In this document: one piece after another, positions 7,591 to 13,966 of the stretch
Layout of the letters: each line of letters opens with the position of its first letter
How positions within the stretch are numbered: the stretch's first letter is position 1
Source: a virus
Reading direction: 5' to 3' (one strand)
DNA: 20,824 bases
Virus record (IMG/VR): IMGVR_UViG_3300012005_000064
Location: 1 to 20,824 of that record
Translations under genes and position numbers: made by a program
The notes under the pieces: generated by a model
What the model was told of the DNA's origin: nothing
What the model saw: the letters and a program-made list of their open reading frames with translations, nothing else
Database searches by the model: none

Positions 7591-8564
7591 GTTCTTAACC
7601 CTTTCAACCATTCATCGTTGGCATATTTTAGCGTTGAGTAATCAGTTAATTTGTCCCGTTCCACCCGTTCTTTCCAGTCGGCCGACCAGCCAGGCATATC
7701 AGGGAACTTCTCGGTTACAAACCAGTTCCAATCATGCTGGAAGTCTTGAGTGGTGAGCCAGTATTCTATCGTGTAAAGACGGCCTTTTTCCATACCCTCC
7801 TGGTGTTTGCGGTACTGCTCGGTAGTGAAGGCGTAGCCCTTACCCTTCTTGCCTTTATGCCAGTGGGAGTAGTGACAGCCCTTATCTACGACTACGCGGC
7901 CGCCAGTGAACCAAGTCTTGAGTGTAACCTCTTGGGCCTCTGAAGTGAATGTCCCGTAATTGGTGGAATCTAGTTCACCTATAATATTATCCCAGTGGGT
8001 GCGGCGCATAAAGTAGCACGACCCTTGAGAGGTGGGCGTGTCGTCTATTTCGATGTTCTTCCTATCGTAGTAGCGCTGCCGCCACTCTGCTCCGTGTAGT
8101 CCTTGAGTCTTATCGAACGGTTTAACGTAGGGATATTCGATGTACATATAATCTACGGGTGGGCGTTTGTCACCCTCTGAGTCAGTGGTCAGTGTCCAAG
8201 TTTCCGGTTCTAGGCGATAACGGCGAGGGATTACTACCCAGTCGGCCTCACAGATTGTAGACAATCGTACATCATAACCCTGCGACACGCCACATTGCTC
8301 ATCTATAATCAGCAGGAAATCACCCTTAGAAACAGCTACCCCAGCGTTTATAGAGGCTCGCATACCTAAGTTGTCGTGTAGTTCCCCGTGGTGGATTTGG
8401 ACTAATCGAGGGTCATCGGTGGGCATTTCATCGGGTTCCGGCCAGCGACCGTCATACACCACAACGACTTCTACCTCCCCTTCCGCTTTCATAAGTAAGT
8501 CATTGACTGTTTTAGCTAACCACTGGGCAGACCGGCTAGGGATGATAACAGAGACTACACCCAT
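7587..8564 (-). CDS. Family 2 glycosyltransferase
   Basis: The start is placed at the ATG at 8564 (MGVVSVIIPSRS, 325 residues); a GTG three codons earlier is possible. The GT2 GT-A domain is clear: VSVIIPSRSAQW (4-15), EVVVVYDGRW (32-41), DNLGMRASINAGVAVSKGD (64-82), then IIDEQCGVSQGYD (86-98). The metal motif position reads DEQ where DxD or DxH is expected, so metal binding may differ. The later part has TSQGSCYFMRRTHWD, WFTGGRVVVDKGCHYSHWHKG and a C-terminal WNWFVTEKF that parallels WLVEKFW in the paralog at 2639-3619. No membrane helices are present. It is the second gene after the capsid terminator and overlaps both neighbours. It probably glycosylates a virion or host glycan acceptor; the exact acceptor is unknown. 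Confidence 0.82.
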   Translation of the reverse strand: MGVVSVIIPSRSAQWLAKTVNDLLMKAEGEVEVVVVYDGRWPEPDEMPTDDPRLVQIHHGELHDNLGMRASINAGVAVSKGDFLLIIDEQCGVSQGYDVRLSTICEADWVVIPRRYRLEPETWTLTTDSEGDKRPPVDYMYIEYPYVKPFDKTQGLHGAEWRQRYYDRKNIEIDDTPTSQGSCYFMRRTHWDNIIGELDSTNYGTFTSEAQEVTLKTWFTGGRVVVDKGCHYSHWHKGKKGKGYAFTTEQYRKHQEGMEKGRLYTIEYWLTTQDFQHDWNWFVTEKFPDMPGWSADWKERVERDKLTDYSTLKYANDEWLKGLRT

Positions 8565-8839
8565 CGTAACCACCGCATAAATTCTTCTTTATCACAAACT
8601 ACTTCTTCTCGACCTATTTGGAGCAAGAACATGCCGTCGGGTACACTACGACGCGCTTCGTATTCGGCAGGTTCTGAGTTAGTATGCCATACCATACCTA
8701 GTCCATTACTCATTCGCCACCAGCCCCGGTCGCGTACTTTCATCAGGTCGAAACCACCCTTGCGTCGGTCGGTACGTTCCGATGCCTCGATTTCCGCTCG
8801 TTCCTGTTCGGTTTTGGTGGTTCTACGCATTAGTCTCAT
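8555..8839 (-). CDS. Hypothetical protein at the head of the sugar cassette
   Basis: About 94 residues if started at the ATG at 8839 (MRLMRRTTKTEQERAE). The open frame reaches 8854, but that ATG lies in the T-tract of the terminator just upstream, so a later start is more likely; 8830 is also possible. None has a strong ribosome site. The N-terminus is a charged helix (TEQERAEIEASERTDRRK). The second half (GWWRMSNGLGMVWHTNSE, then RSVPDGMFLLQIGREEVVC) reads as a small mixed beta fold ending in EEFMRWLRWV. It overlaps the glycosyltransferase start by 10 bases. I do not recognise a family. It could be a small accessory protein. Confidence 0.5.
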   Translation of the reverse strand: MRLMRRTTKTEQERAEIEASERTDRRKGGFDLMKVRDRGWWRMSNGLGMVWHTNSEPAEYEARRSVPDGMFLLQIGREEVVCDKEEFMRWLRWV

Positions 8840-8850
8840 TGTAGCATTAA

Positions 8851-8874
8851 ACAAAAAAAGCTCCGAATGGAGCT
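8851..8874 (-). terminator. Rho-independent terminator after the capsid genes
   Basis: Read on the minus strand, AGCTCC-ATTC-GGAGCT forms a perfect 6-bp stem with a 4-base loop, followed directly by TTTTTTGTTT. It lies 21 bases after the stop of the 8895-9128 gene. It would end or reduce transcripts from the capsid promoter before the sugar cassette, making read-through a way to keep cassette expression below capsid expression. Confidence 0.85.
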
Positions 8875-8894
8875 AATTCTGCATGAAATGAAAG

Positions 8895-9128
8895 CTATTT
8901 CTTTGCGAAATGACCTTTTTCATCACGAACGGGTGACTTATCCACAGCTTCGTAACTGTCGGGTGGATTCACATCACCGTTCGGATTATCGTTTGGTGGG
9001 AGAGATAGTAACTTCCCAGCCTTAGCCTCGCGACTGAAGCCACCAGATGAACCAAGTGTCTGGGTGCCGTCCTCGTAGTTCAGGATTACATCGTTACCCT
9101 GTTTAACGGGTTCGTTTATGTCAATCAT
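8895..9128 (-). CDS. Hypothetical small phage protein
   Basis: A 77-residue acidic, Gly/Asn/Pro-rich protein (MIDINEPVKQGNDVILNYEDGT) that ends with DEKGHFAKK. Its ATG overlaps the stop of the 9125-9322 gene as ATGA, so the two are translated together. The middle (PPNDNPNGDVNPPD) looks disordered. There are no Cys residues, membrane segment or catalytic motif. The place directly after the major capsid gene suggests a head accessory or decoration role, but no family is recognised. It is the last gene before the terminator at 8851-8874. Confidence 0.6.
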   Translation of the reverse strand: MIDINEPVKQGNDVILNYEDGTQTLGSSGGFSREAKAGKLLSLPPNDNPNGDVNPPDSYEAVDKSPVRDEKGHFAKK

Positions 9129-9322
9129 ACGTTAGCCCCGCCGGATACCCGTCCAACGGTTGTGGCTGGGGGTAATAGAGTGGTTGCCGAACTGCTAGCT
9201 GTAACTGCTTTTTCAGCGTAGATTACAGCTTGTTCTAGTGCTGAATCATTAGCATATTTGGCAGTTGTATAGTCTACATTAGCTGCACAAGCTCGTAATT
9301 CTAAATCGCTTCTACTTGGCAT
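9125..9322 (-). CDS. Hypothetical small protein downstream of the capsid gene
   Basis: A 65-residue protein (MPSRSDLELRACAANVDYTT), rich in Ala, Thr, Ser and Val. The ATG at 9322 has an AAAGGA ribosome site about 6 bases upstream. The first half is predicted mainly helical (LEQAVIYAEKAVTA) and the end is low in complexity (SSSATTLLPPATTVGRVSGGANV). It follows the major capsid gene after a GC-rich hairpin and is coupled to the next gene by ATGA. It may be a head-completion or accessory protein; no family is recognised. Confidence 0.55.
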   Translation of the reverse strand: MPSRSDLELRACAANVDYTTAKYANDSALEQAVIYAEKAVTASSSATTLLPPATTVGRVSGGANV

Positions 9323-9340
9323 AATTATTCCTTTCTTAGT

Positions 9341-9359
9341 GGGGGTCTACCCGACCCCC
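9341..9359 (-). terminator. GC-rich hairpin after the major capsid gene, without a T-run
   Basis: GGGGGTC (9341-9347) and GACCCCC (9353-9359) form a perfect 7-bp stem with a 5-base loop, 13 bases beyond the capsid stop codon. No T-run follows on the minus strand, so full termination is unlikely. It may protect the 3' end of the abundant capsid message or weaken transcription of the next genes. Confidence 0.5.
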
Positions 9360-9372
9360 CAAGGGACAGCTA

Positions 9373-10227
9373 TTACGCAGCTGTAGTGCGGGTAACGTCA
9401 AGGACTGAGCCTGCACGTTCGATACCGACACCGTAAACAGTGTGTAATACCGTGTTCCAACCGATGTCACGAACCACATATTCCATTTCAAACTTTGGAG
9501 CCTGCTGTTGAATCAGCGTAATGGCGTTCTTGTGGAAGAATAGGTTGTGAGTGGTAGGAACGTTTCCACCGTGGTAGATGTCCATACCGTAGAGAGAAGA
9601 TACTAGACCTTCTGAGCCGTCGACAGCCTGACCGGTTTTGCCAGTCTGGTCGTAGGCGACATACTTGTTGACACCTTGTAAATCGTTCTTGGTGTTATGA
9701 CCAACAACGCCACGGCGCAAAGCCTGTGGGGTGTTAGCGGTGTCAAAAGCGTTCACGATAGCGAGAACATCAGCGTCATCTACGGTCGTACCGCAAGAGA
9801 CGGCTGTACCAGCACCAGAGTACAAGGCACCAAGGTCAGTATCGACCTGGCGCGCTAAAGCTTCAGCCATGCGCTGTTGGAATGCAGCCTTTAGGTCGTA
9901 GTTGCTCTGGATTTTGGCGATGTCTTCGATGAGGACAGCGACGTAGTAGTGCTTGTCGATAGCTAGGGCGATTGCCGTGCCATCTGGGGAGTCAAACGTA
10001 ACCTGGGTGCTAGCTGCTTTAGCGCGAGCGTTTACACCGGCTACGAATGGCACGTTAATAGTGTCACCACCACCGGCAGCGAGGCCGGAGCGGTCTTGGA
10101 CGAGTTTCGCCAGTTGAAGTTCTTTATCAAAAGGCTGTTGAATGTCGCGTGTCCAAAGTTCCTGCACATACTGTGCAGTCTGGGCGATGGAGCGCGTGAC
10201 ATTAGAAGCGGTAGTTGGAGCTGCCAT
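9373..10227 (-). CDS. Major capsid protein (HK97-fold type, by context)
   Basis: A 284-residue protein, the right size for a short HK97-fold coat protein. It opens MAAPTTASNVTRSIAQTAQY with a helical N-arm (VQELWTRDIQQPFDKELQLAKLV), then a Gly-rich stretch (DRSGLAAGGGDTINVPFV) and a long helix carrying EDIAKIQSNYDLKAAFQQRM (about 101-120), as in the spine helix of the fold. It ends VRDIGWNTVLHTVYGVGIERAG, a pattern common to coat proteins of environmental tailed phages. It directly follows the scaffold gene in the same leftward unit. The start has only a weak purine-rich ribosome site (AGAAAGAAA). I am confident about the role, less so about the exact subfamily. Confidence 0.85.
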   Translation of the reverse strand: MAAPTTASNVTRSIAQTAQYVQELWTRDIQQPFDKELQLAKLVQDRSGLAAGGGDTINVPFVAGVNARAKAASTQVTFDSPDGTAIALAIDKHYYVAVLIEDIAKIQSNYDLKAAFQQRMAEALARQVDTDLGALYSGAGTAVSCGTTVDDADVLAIVNAFDTANTPQALRRGVVGHNTKNDLQGVNKYVAYDQTGKTGQAVDGSEGLVSSLYGMDIYHGGNVPTTHNLFFHKNAITLIQQQAPKFEMEYVVRDIGWNTVLHTVYGVGIERAGSVLDVTRTTAA

Positions 10228-10257
10228 AATATTCTAATTTCTTTCTGTTGTTAATTT

Positions 10258-11016
10258 TTAGAGTCCGGACATAGCCAGGACTGCTTTGAGTTCTTCGTCG
10301 GACATATCTTTGGGTGCTTTATTGAGGTCAAGCGCCTTAGTGCGGCCACCGCCCGGACGGATAGCGGTTTGGGCGGCCTGTTTTGCAATGTTTTTGGTAG
10401 TACTAGCGGTCTTCTCACCAGCGACTTCATCTGCTAATTCCATGATTCCCTCGACAAAATCTGCGTAACGGACACTAGAGTTCACTACGGAATCTGTCTT
10501 TGGGTCAAAACCGACAGTATTAAGATACCATTGGTTAATAGCATTGGCGACGACTGGTTGGAAGTCTGCTGACTCCTTGTCAAGTTGCGGATACTTTGCT
10601 TCTACGCGGGGGGCATCTATTTCTAGTCTCGTATGAAACTGGATGGACTGAGCCTGTTTTAGCCCTGATTGGTATTGAGCGTTCGCAACGGCCTGACGGT
10701 CATCCTCTAGCTGTTTAATAACAGCCGGGTCGGCGTCGAGCGCAGTTCCGTAGTCCAGACCTCCGACTTTGTCGGGCTGGGCAGGGTTCTGCTGTTGCTT
10801 CATCTTTTCCAGTAGTTGCTGGATTCGGAGTGTCTCGCGCCGTGATGGTGGAGCTGGTTCTTCTTCCTCGTCCGGTTCTTCTTCGACGGTTTCGTCTTCT
10901 TGAACAGGAGTTTCAACTACAGGGGTTTCCTCGGTAGGTTTGGAAGGTGCTGGTTCTTCTGGCGCGGTTAGCACCTCGGCTTCGATTATTTCATCGTCTT
11001 TAAGTGCTTTTGCCAT
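10258..11016 (-). CDS. Scaffolding protein (capsid assembly)
   Basis: A 252-residue protein that begins after an AGAGAGG ribosome site. Residues 14-55 are an acidic Pro/Glu/Val tail (EEPAPSKPTEETPVVETPV, then EEEPDEEEEP). Next is a helical, Gln-rich middle (RIQQLLEKMKQQQNPAQ and ANAQYQSGLKQAQSIQFHTR). The C-terminus ends DMSDEELKAVLAMSGL after a basic GGGRTKALDL segment. An acidic tail, helical core and short basic-to-helical end placed directly before the coat gene are typical of internal scaffolds, which shape the procapsid and then leave or are degraded. No protease domain is visible. The role is inferred from composition and gene order. Confidence 0.72.
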   Translation of the reverse strand: MAKALKDDEIIEAEVLTAPEEPAPSKPTEETPVVETPVQEDETVEEEPDEEEEPAPPSRRETLRIQQLLEKMKQQQNPAQPDKVGGLDYGTALDADPAVIKQLEDDRQAVANAQYQSGLKQAQSIQFHTRLEIDAPRVEAKYPQLDKESADFQPVVANAINQWYLNTVGFDPKTDSVVNSSVRYADFVEGIMELADEVAGEKTASTTKNIAKQAAQTAIRPGGGRTKALDLNKAPKDMSDEELKAVLAMSGL

Positions 11017-11037
11017 AATAACCTCTCTTTTGTTTCA

Positions 11038-11131
11038 CAGACCACGGTTTCTTTTTGGTGCCTCGGTCGACTGCACTCTTTATTTTTATACTGACCACGT
11101 AAGCCGGTCGACGCTCTATTTATAAAAATAC
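11038..11131 (-). repeat. Tandem imperfect repeat with promoter-like boxes before the scaffold-capsid genes
   Basis: Two imperfect copies lie in the 116-base gap upstream of the scaffold gene. On the minus strand each runs TATAAA..., GAG, then GTCGACCG, then CGTGGTC. The GTCGACCG cores are at 11105-11112 and 11064-11071, 41 bases apart. The TATAAATA and TATAAAAATA parts look like -10 elements, while no normal -35 is seen. The position suits a late promoter that boosts scaffold and capsid expression, perhaps with a phage activator bound to the repeated core. Confidence 0.5.
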
Positions 11132-11132
11132 A

Positions 11133-11399
11133 CTACATATCACGCTTAGTCAAAATTGGCAACCCCTTATCATCTATGCCAGTTAGGAATAAATCAGTCG
11201 GTATCATGTTGACCAGCTCGCCGAGTTCAGTCTCGGCTACCAGTTCATTACCACGCTGGAACCACCGTGTCGGGGTAGCCCGTTGCATGTTTGCCCGGAT
11301 GTCTTCCGGTGTTCCGTGAGCATCTGAAGTCGGCGCGGGTACACCTAGCGCCTCGTAGTCGAGGCTACCATCTTCTTTTATAAAGTTAGGTTGTGGCAT
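11133..11399 (-). CDS. Hypothetical head-region protein
   Basis: An 88-residue protein starting MPQPNFIKEDGSLDYEALGV. The central part (EDIRANMQRATPTRWFQRGN) is followed by ELVAETELGELVNMIPTDLF and DKGLPILTKRDM. The gene overlaps its upstream neighbour by 14 bases, which suggests coupled translation. No Cys, signal peptide or membrane helix is seen. It sits between portal and scaffold, where head accessory proteins are common, but I do not recognise a family. It is the last gene before the tandem repeat region. Confidence 0.6.
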   Translation of the reverse strand: MPQPNFIKEDGSLDYEALGVPAPTSDAHGTPEDIRANMQRATPTRWFQRGNELVAETELGELVNMIPTDLFLTGIDDKGLPILTKRDM

Positions 11400-11718
11400 T
11401 CTTCACTGCCTCGGCAGCATCCTCGTAGGCTTGCAACACACTGTTGAACTCGCCAATGACAAGGTTAGCAACCATCCAATCCGTACCGTCGGGCTTGACA
11501 TTCTCAGTCGTTAGGGGGCGACCATCCGGTAGGTATTTCTGGAAGAACTCGATACGATTCTCTAAATAGTCTTTGAGAACTTTGAACTCTTTAGTCTTTG
11601 AGAACTTAGCCATGTTACGTTCGTTGACTAGTGAGAGTTCCTCAACCTGACTAACGGGCATTTCCATACCAAAAGAATCGTCAGTTATTGCGTTTTGTGC
11701 ACCTGTCTTTGCTGCCAT
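11386..11718 (-). CDS. Hypothetical head-associated protein
   Basis: A 110-residue protein with an AGGAG ribosome site ahead of the ATG at 11718, eight bases after the portal stop. The sequence is mainly helical: VEELSLVNERNMAKFSKTKE, then FKVLKDYLENRIEFFQKYLP, DGRPLTTENV, and a C-terminal helix (EFNSVLQAYEDAAEAVKNA). Small helical proteins between portal and scaffold are frequent in such phages, but their job is rarely known. No catalytic motif is seen. Confidence 0.6.
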   Translation of the reverse strand: MAAKTGAQNAITDDSFGMEMPVSQVEELSLVNERNMAKFSKTKEFKVLKDYLENRIEFFQKYLPDGRPLTTENVKPDGTDWMVANLVIGEFNSVLQAYEDAAEAVKNATT

Positions 11719-11726
11719 TGTTACTC

Positions 11727-13934
11727 CTATTTAGTTACTGGTTGTACTGGTGGGGGAGGTGGAGACTGCATAGCGGATTTCATAAACTCGCTAGCAACGT
11801 TGCCGACATGGGCATTTTGGAAGCTGTGACCACCAGGAACGACGGTTGGTTCGGTTGGCTTTGCCTCTGGTGGGGCAGGTGGATGCGTCGTACCTTTAGC
11901 TATTATAGCATTTGCCACATCGGCTAGGTGAGGATTCTGGAAGACATGACCGGACTGGGCGACTGCTGGGGGTTGTGGGGCCCCCTGTGTCGGTTGGGGG
12001 TTCTGAAGGGTAGGGTCTTCAGGCAGCCCAAAGAGCTTGTTAATGTTGTTTTGGGTGAATGGAGTTGCGTCTTTATAGCTAAATACAATCTGGTCGGCTG
12101 GGGGTTTAGGTACGGCTGGAGGCGGCGTAGGAGGCTGGGCGTTAGGATTGATTGAAATAAACTCAGAAGCATTAGGGATTTCTGAGACACCCTCGTAGGC
12201 TGACATTATCTTATCCCAGTTGACTTTAATGGTTGGGTCGTCTTTGAACTGGTTTTGGAACTTAGCCAGGTTCGACATCAGCCCCTCTAGTTCACCACGG
12301 ATAGCATCACGGTTCATCTTAGCAGTTGAACCTGATGCTATCTTAAAACGGTATTCAACACCCTTCAGACTGGCAGGGTCTATTTTGAGTTCCCCACCGT
12401 TGCCGAGCGAGTTCATTTTGAAGTTCTTGCCAAATAGTTGTAGGACGTCGGTTAAACCTGCCTTTTGGATATCGGCGATGTCTTCAGCAAACAGATTAAC
12501 TGGAATCGACTCTGTACCAACATTGACAATTAAGGAATTGAAACCGTCGGTTAGTTCTTGTATGGCACCCTCTAGGTACATCCGCTCCTGACCATCACGA
12601 GTAGCTTCCTTATCGGCATACAAACTGATTGCTTCGGGTGTTTTACCCTGTGAGGGGTTGAGGGCATCAGCACCAGGGATAGAAGCGTTCTGAGTGCCAA
12701 AACCAGCCAAAAGGCTTCCGGTGAGGTCTGACATGGCAGCCTGGTAAGTGGCAAGCCCAGCGTTGGAGGTTTCCATACGGCGAATAGAGTTTGGAATTGT
12801 CTCTAACATAACTGCTCCCTCGCGGTAATCGAGAGTATGCTTTATAACACCGTTGGCATTCGCAATAATTGGCGGAATCAGGTTCATCTTCACACCCTTG
12901 AAGTAGAAGTTGCGTAGCCCATCTCGTCCAGCTTGGATGGAACGGAAGCGTTGGAAGTCACCAAGACCGTAGAAACTATCGAATAGGGGTTGTGAGTATT
13001 TAATAACGAATGGTATGCGACCGTTTTTGTGCGGGTTCTTGAGGCGACGGACTTCACAGAAACCGTGGTCGGGGGCAAAGGTAACCCATTCGCCGTCTTC
13101 ACCAGCTTCGTAGCGTGTCGCTAGGCAGATGCCCTTACGTGTAGCCTGTGGGGTACGGTTACGAGCCGTCATAGTGTCTTTCTCTATGTCGGGGTTGGTT
13201 TTGTCATTGGTGCGTTCGATTAGGTCTTTTAGTGCCTCAATATCCCAGCCACCGAGGTCTTCTTTGTTCTCAACTTCAGTTTCGGTCTGAGTACCCCCGT
13301 CGGATTGCCCCTCTTGGGTGTTGTCGGCAGCCGGTAGTGTACCACCATTATCCTCGATAATGTCTTCGATGTACTTCTTACCGACCCAGGTCAGGGCGGT
13401 GACATAATCCATATCTGACAGTGAAACCCGACCTTGTTGAGGTATAAAGTTACGAGGGTTCCACAGCCAACAGTCAGGGCCGACATAGCCGGATGGTGCT
13501 ACATTCCAGTCATAGAACATTGGCATATACCCATACACACTGGAATAAAGCTGCCAGAGGCGTAGTTTGGTATCGAAGTTATGTTGAGCGTTGGCATTGG
13601 GATATACCCACTTCTGACGGAGGATGTCCATAAAAGCTGCCTTACCAACGTCAGCTTTGGCGGTTGGTTCGGTGTTTCCATCGGGCAACTTGCCCATAAC
13701 GCGAGCAGCGCGGTCGATAGCCAGCGTCGCCAGGTAGGAATCGGTGATTTTACTACCCTCTATAGAACTGCTAACAGCGTCATATACCTGTCCGAGTAAT
13801 ATTGCCTCGTAAGGGTCGAAACTAACTATATATTTGCGATGTACGTCCCAGTCTGAGATGTAATCGGCTTTACCTTCGAACTCGTAGCGACTAGTATTTT
13901 CGGTGTTGGTGGAATTGTTTGTGTTGGAGTCCAT
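11727..13934 (-). CDS. Portal (head-tail connector) protein
   Basis: A 735-residue protein, close in length to the P22-type portal (about 725). The ATG at 13934 has a strong AAAGGA ribosome site. The N-terminal third has the helical clip/stem-like pattern and Trp/Tyr-rich stretches (RLWQLYSSVYGYMPMFYDWN; GPDCWLWNPRNFIPQQG) common to portals. It lies directly after the large terminase, the usual place. Portals form a 12-mer ring through which DNA is packaged and where the tail docks. The last 80 residues are Pro-rich and hold two copies of GH-x-FQN-x-H exactly 40 residues apart (at 662 and 702), probably a flexible tail extension. The call rests on size, order and composition; the exact family is not proven. 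Confidence 0.82.
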   Translation of the reverse strand: MDSNTNNSTNTENTSRYEFEGKADYISDWDVHRKYIVSFDPYEAILLGQVYDAVSSSIEGSKITDSYLATLAIDRAARVMGKLPDGNTEPTAKADVGKAAFMDILRQKWVYPNANAQHNFDTKLRLWQLYSSVYGYMPMFYDWNVAPSGYVGPDCWLWNPRNFIPQQGRVSLSDMDYVTALTWVGKKYIEDIIEDNGGTLPAADNTQEGQSDGGTQTETEVENKEDLGGWDIEALKDLIERTNDKTNPDIEKDTMTARNRTPQATRKGICLATRYEAGEDGEWVTFAPDHGFCEVRRLKNPHKNGRIPFVIKYSQPLFDSFYGLGDFQRFRSIQAGRDGLRNFYFKGVKMNLIPPIIANANGVIKHTLDYREGAVMLETIPNSIRRMETSNAGLATYQAAMSDLTGSLLAGFGTQNASIPGADALNPSQGKTPEAISLYADKEATRDGQERMYLEGAIQELTDGFNSLIVNVGTESIPVNLFAEDIADIQKAGLTDVLQLFGKNFKMNSLGNGGELKIDPASLKGVEYRFKIASGSTAKMNRDAIRGELEGLMSNLAKFQNQFKDDPTIKVNWDKIMSAYEGVSEIPNASEFISINPNAQPPTPPPAVPKPPADQIVFSYKDATPFTQNNINKLFGLPEDPTLQNPQPTQGAPQPPAVAQSGHVFQNPHLADVANAIIAKGTTHPPAPPEAKPTEPTVVPGGHSFQNAHVGNVASEFMKSAMQSPPPPPVQPVTK

Positions 13935-13957
13935 TTGTTTCCTTTGTTTCTAGTCTG

Positions 13958-13966
13958 AGTATATCA
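13958..13966 (-). promoter_or_regulatory. Extended -10 element ahead of the portal gene
   Basis: On the minus strand the site reads TGATATACT, a TG-N-TATACT extended -10 box placed immediately after the terL stop and 24 bases before the portal ATG. There is no clear -35. The same nine bases occur ahead of the candidate small RNA at 17365-17373. It may provide extra portal message. Confidence 0.35.

Noticed and set aside
8938-8946. Second exact DnaA box
   Set aside because: It lies inside a coding sequence (Val-Asp-Lys-Ser region), so it is most likely chance.
11924-12190. Second frame inside the portal gene (minus, 88 codons)
   Set aside because: It overlaps the portal fully in another frame and is Leu/Pro/Ser-rich with no ribosome site; a shadow frame.
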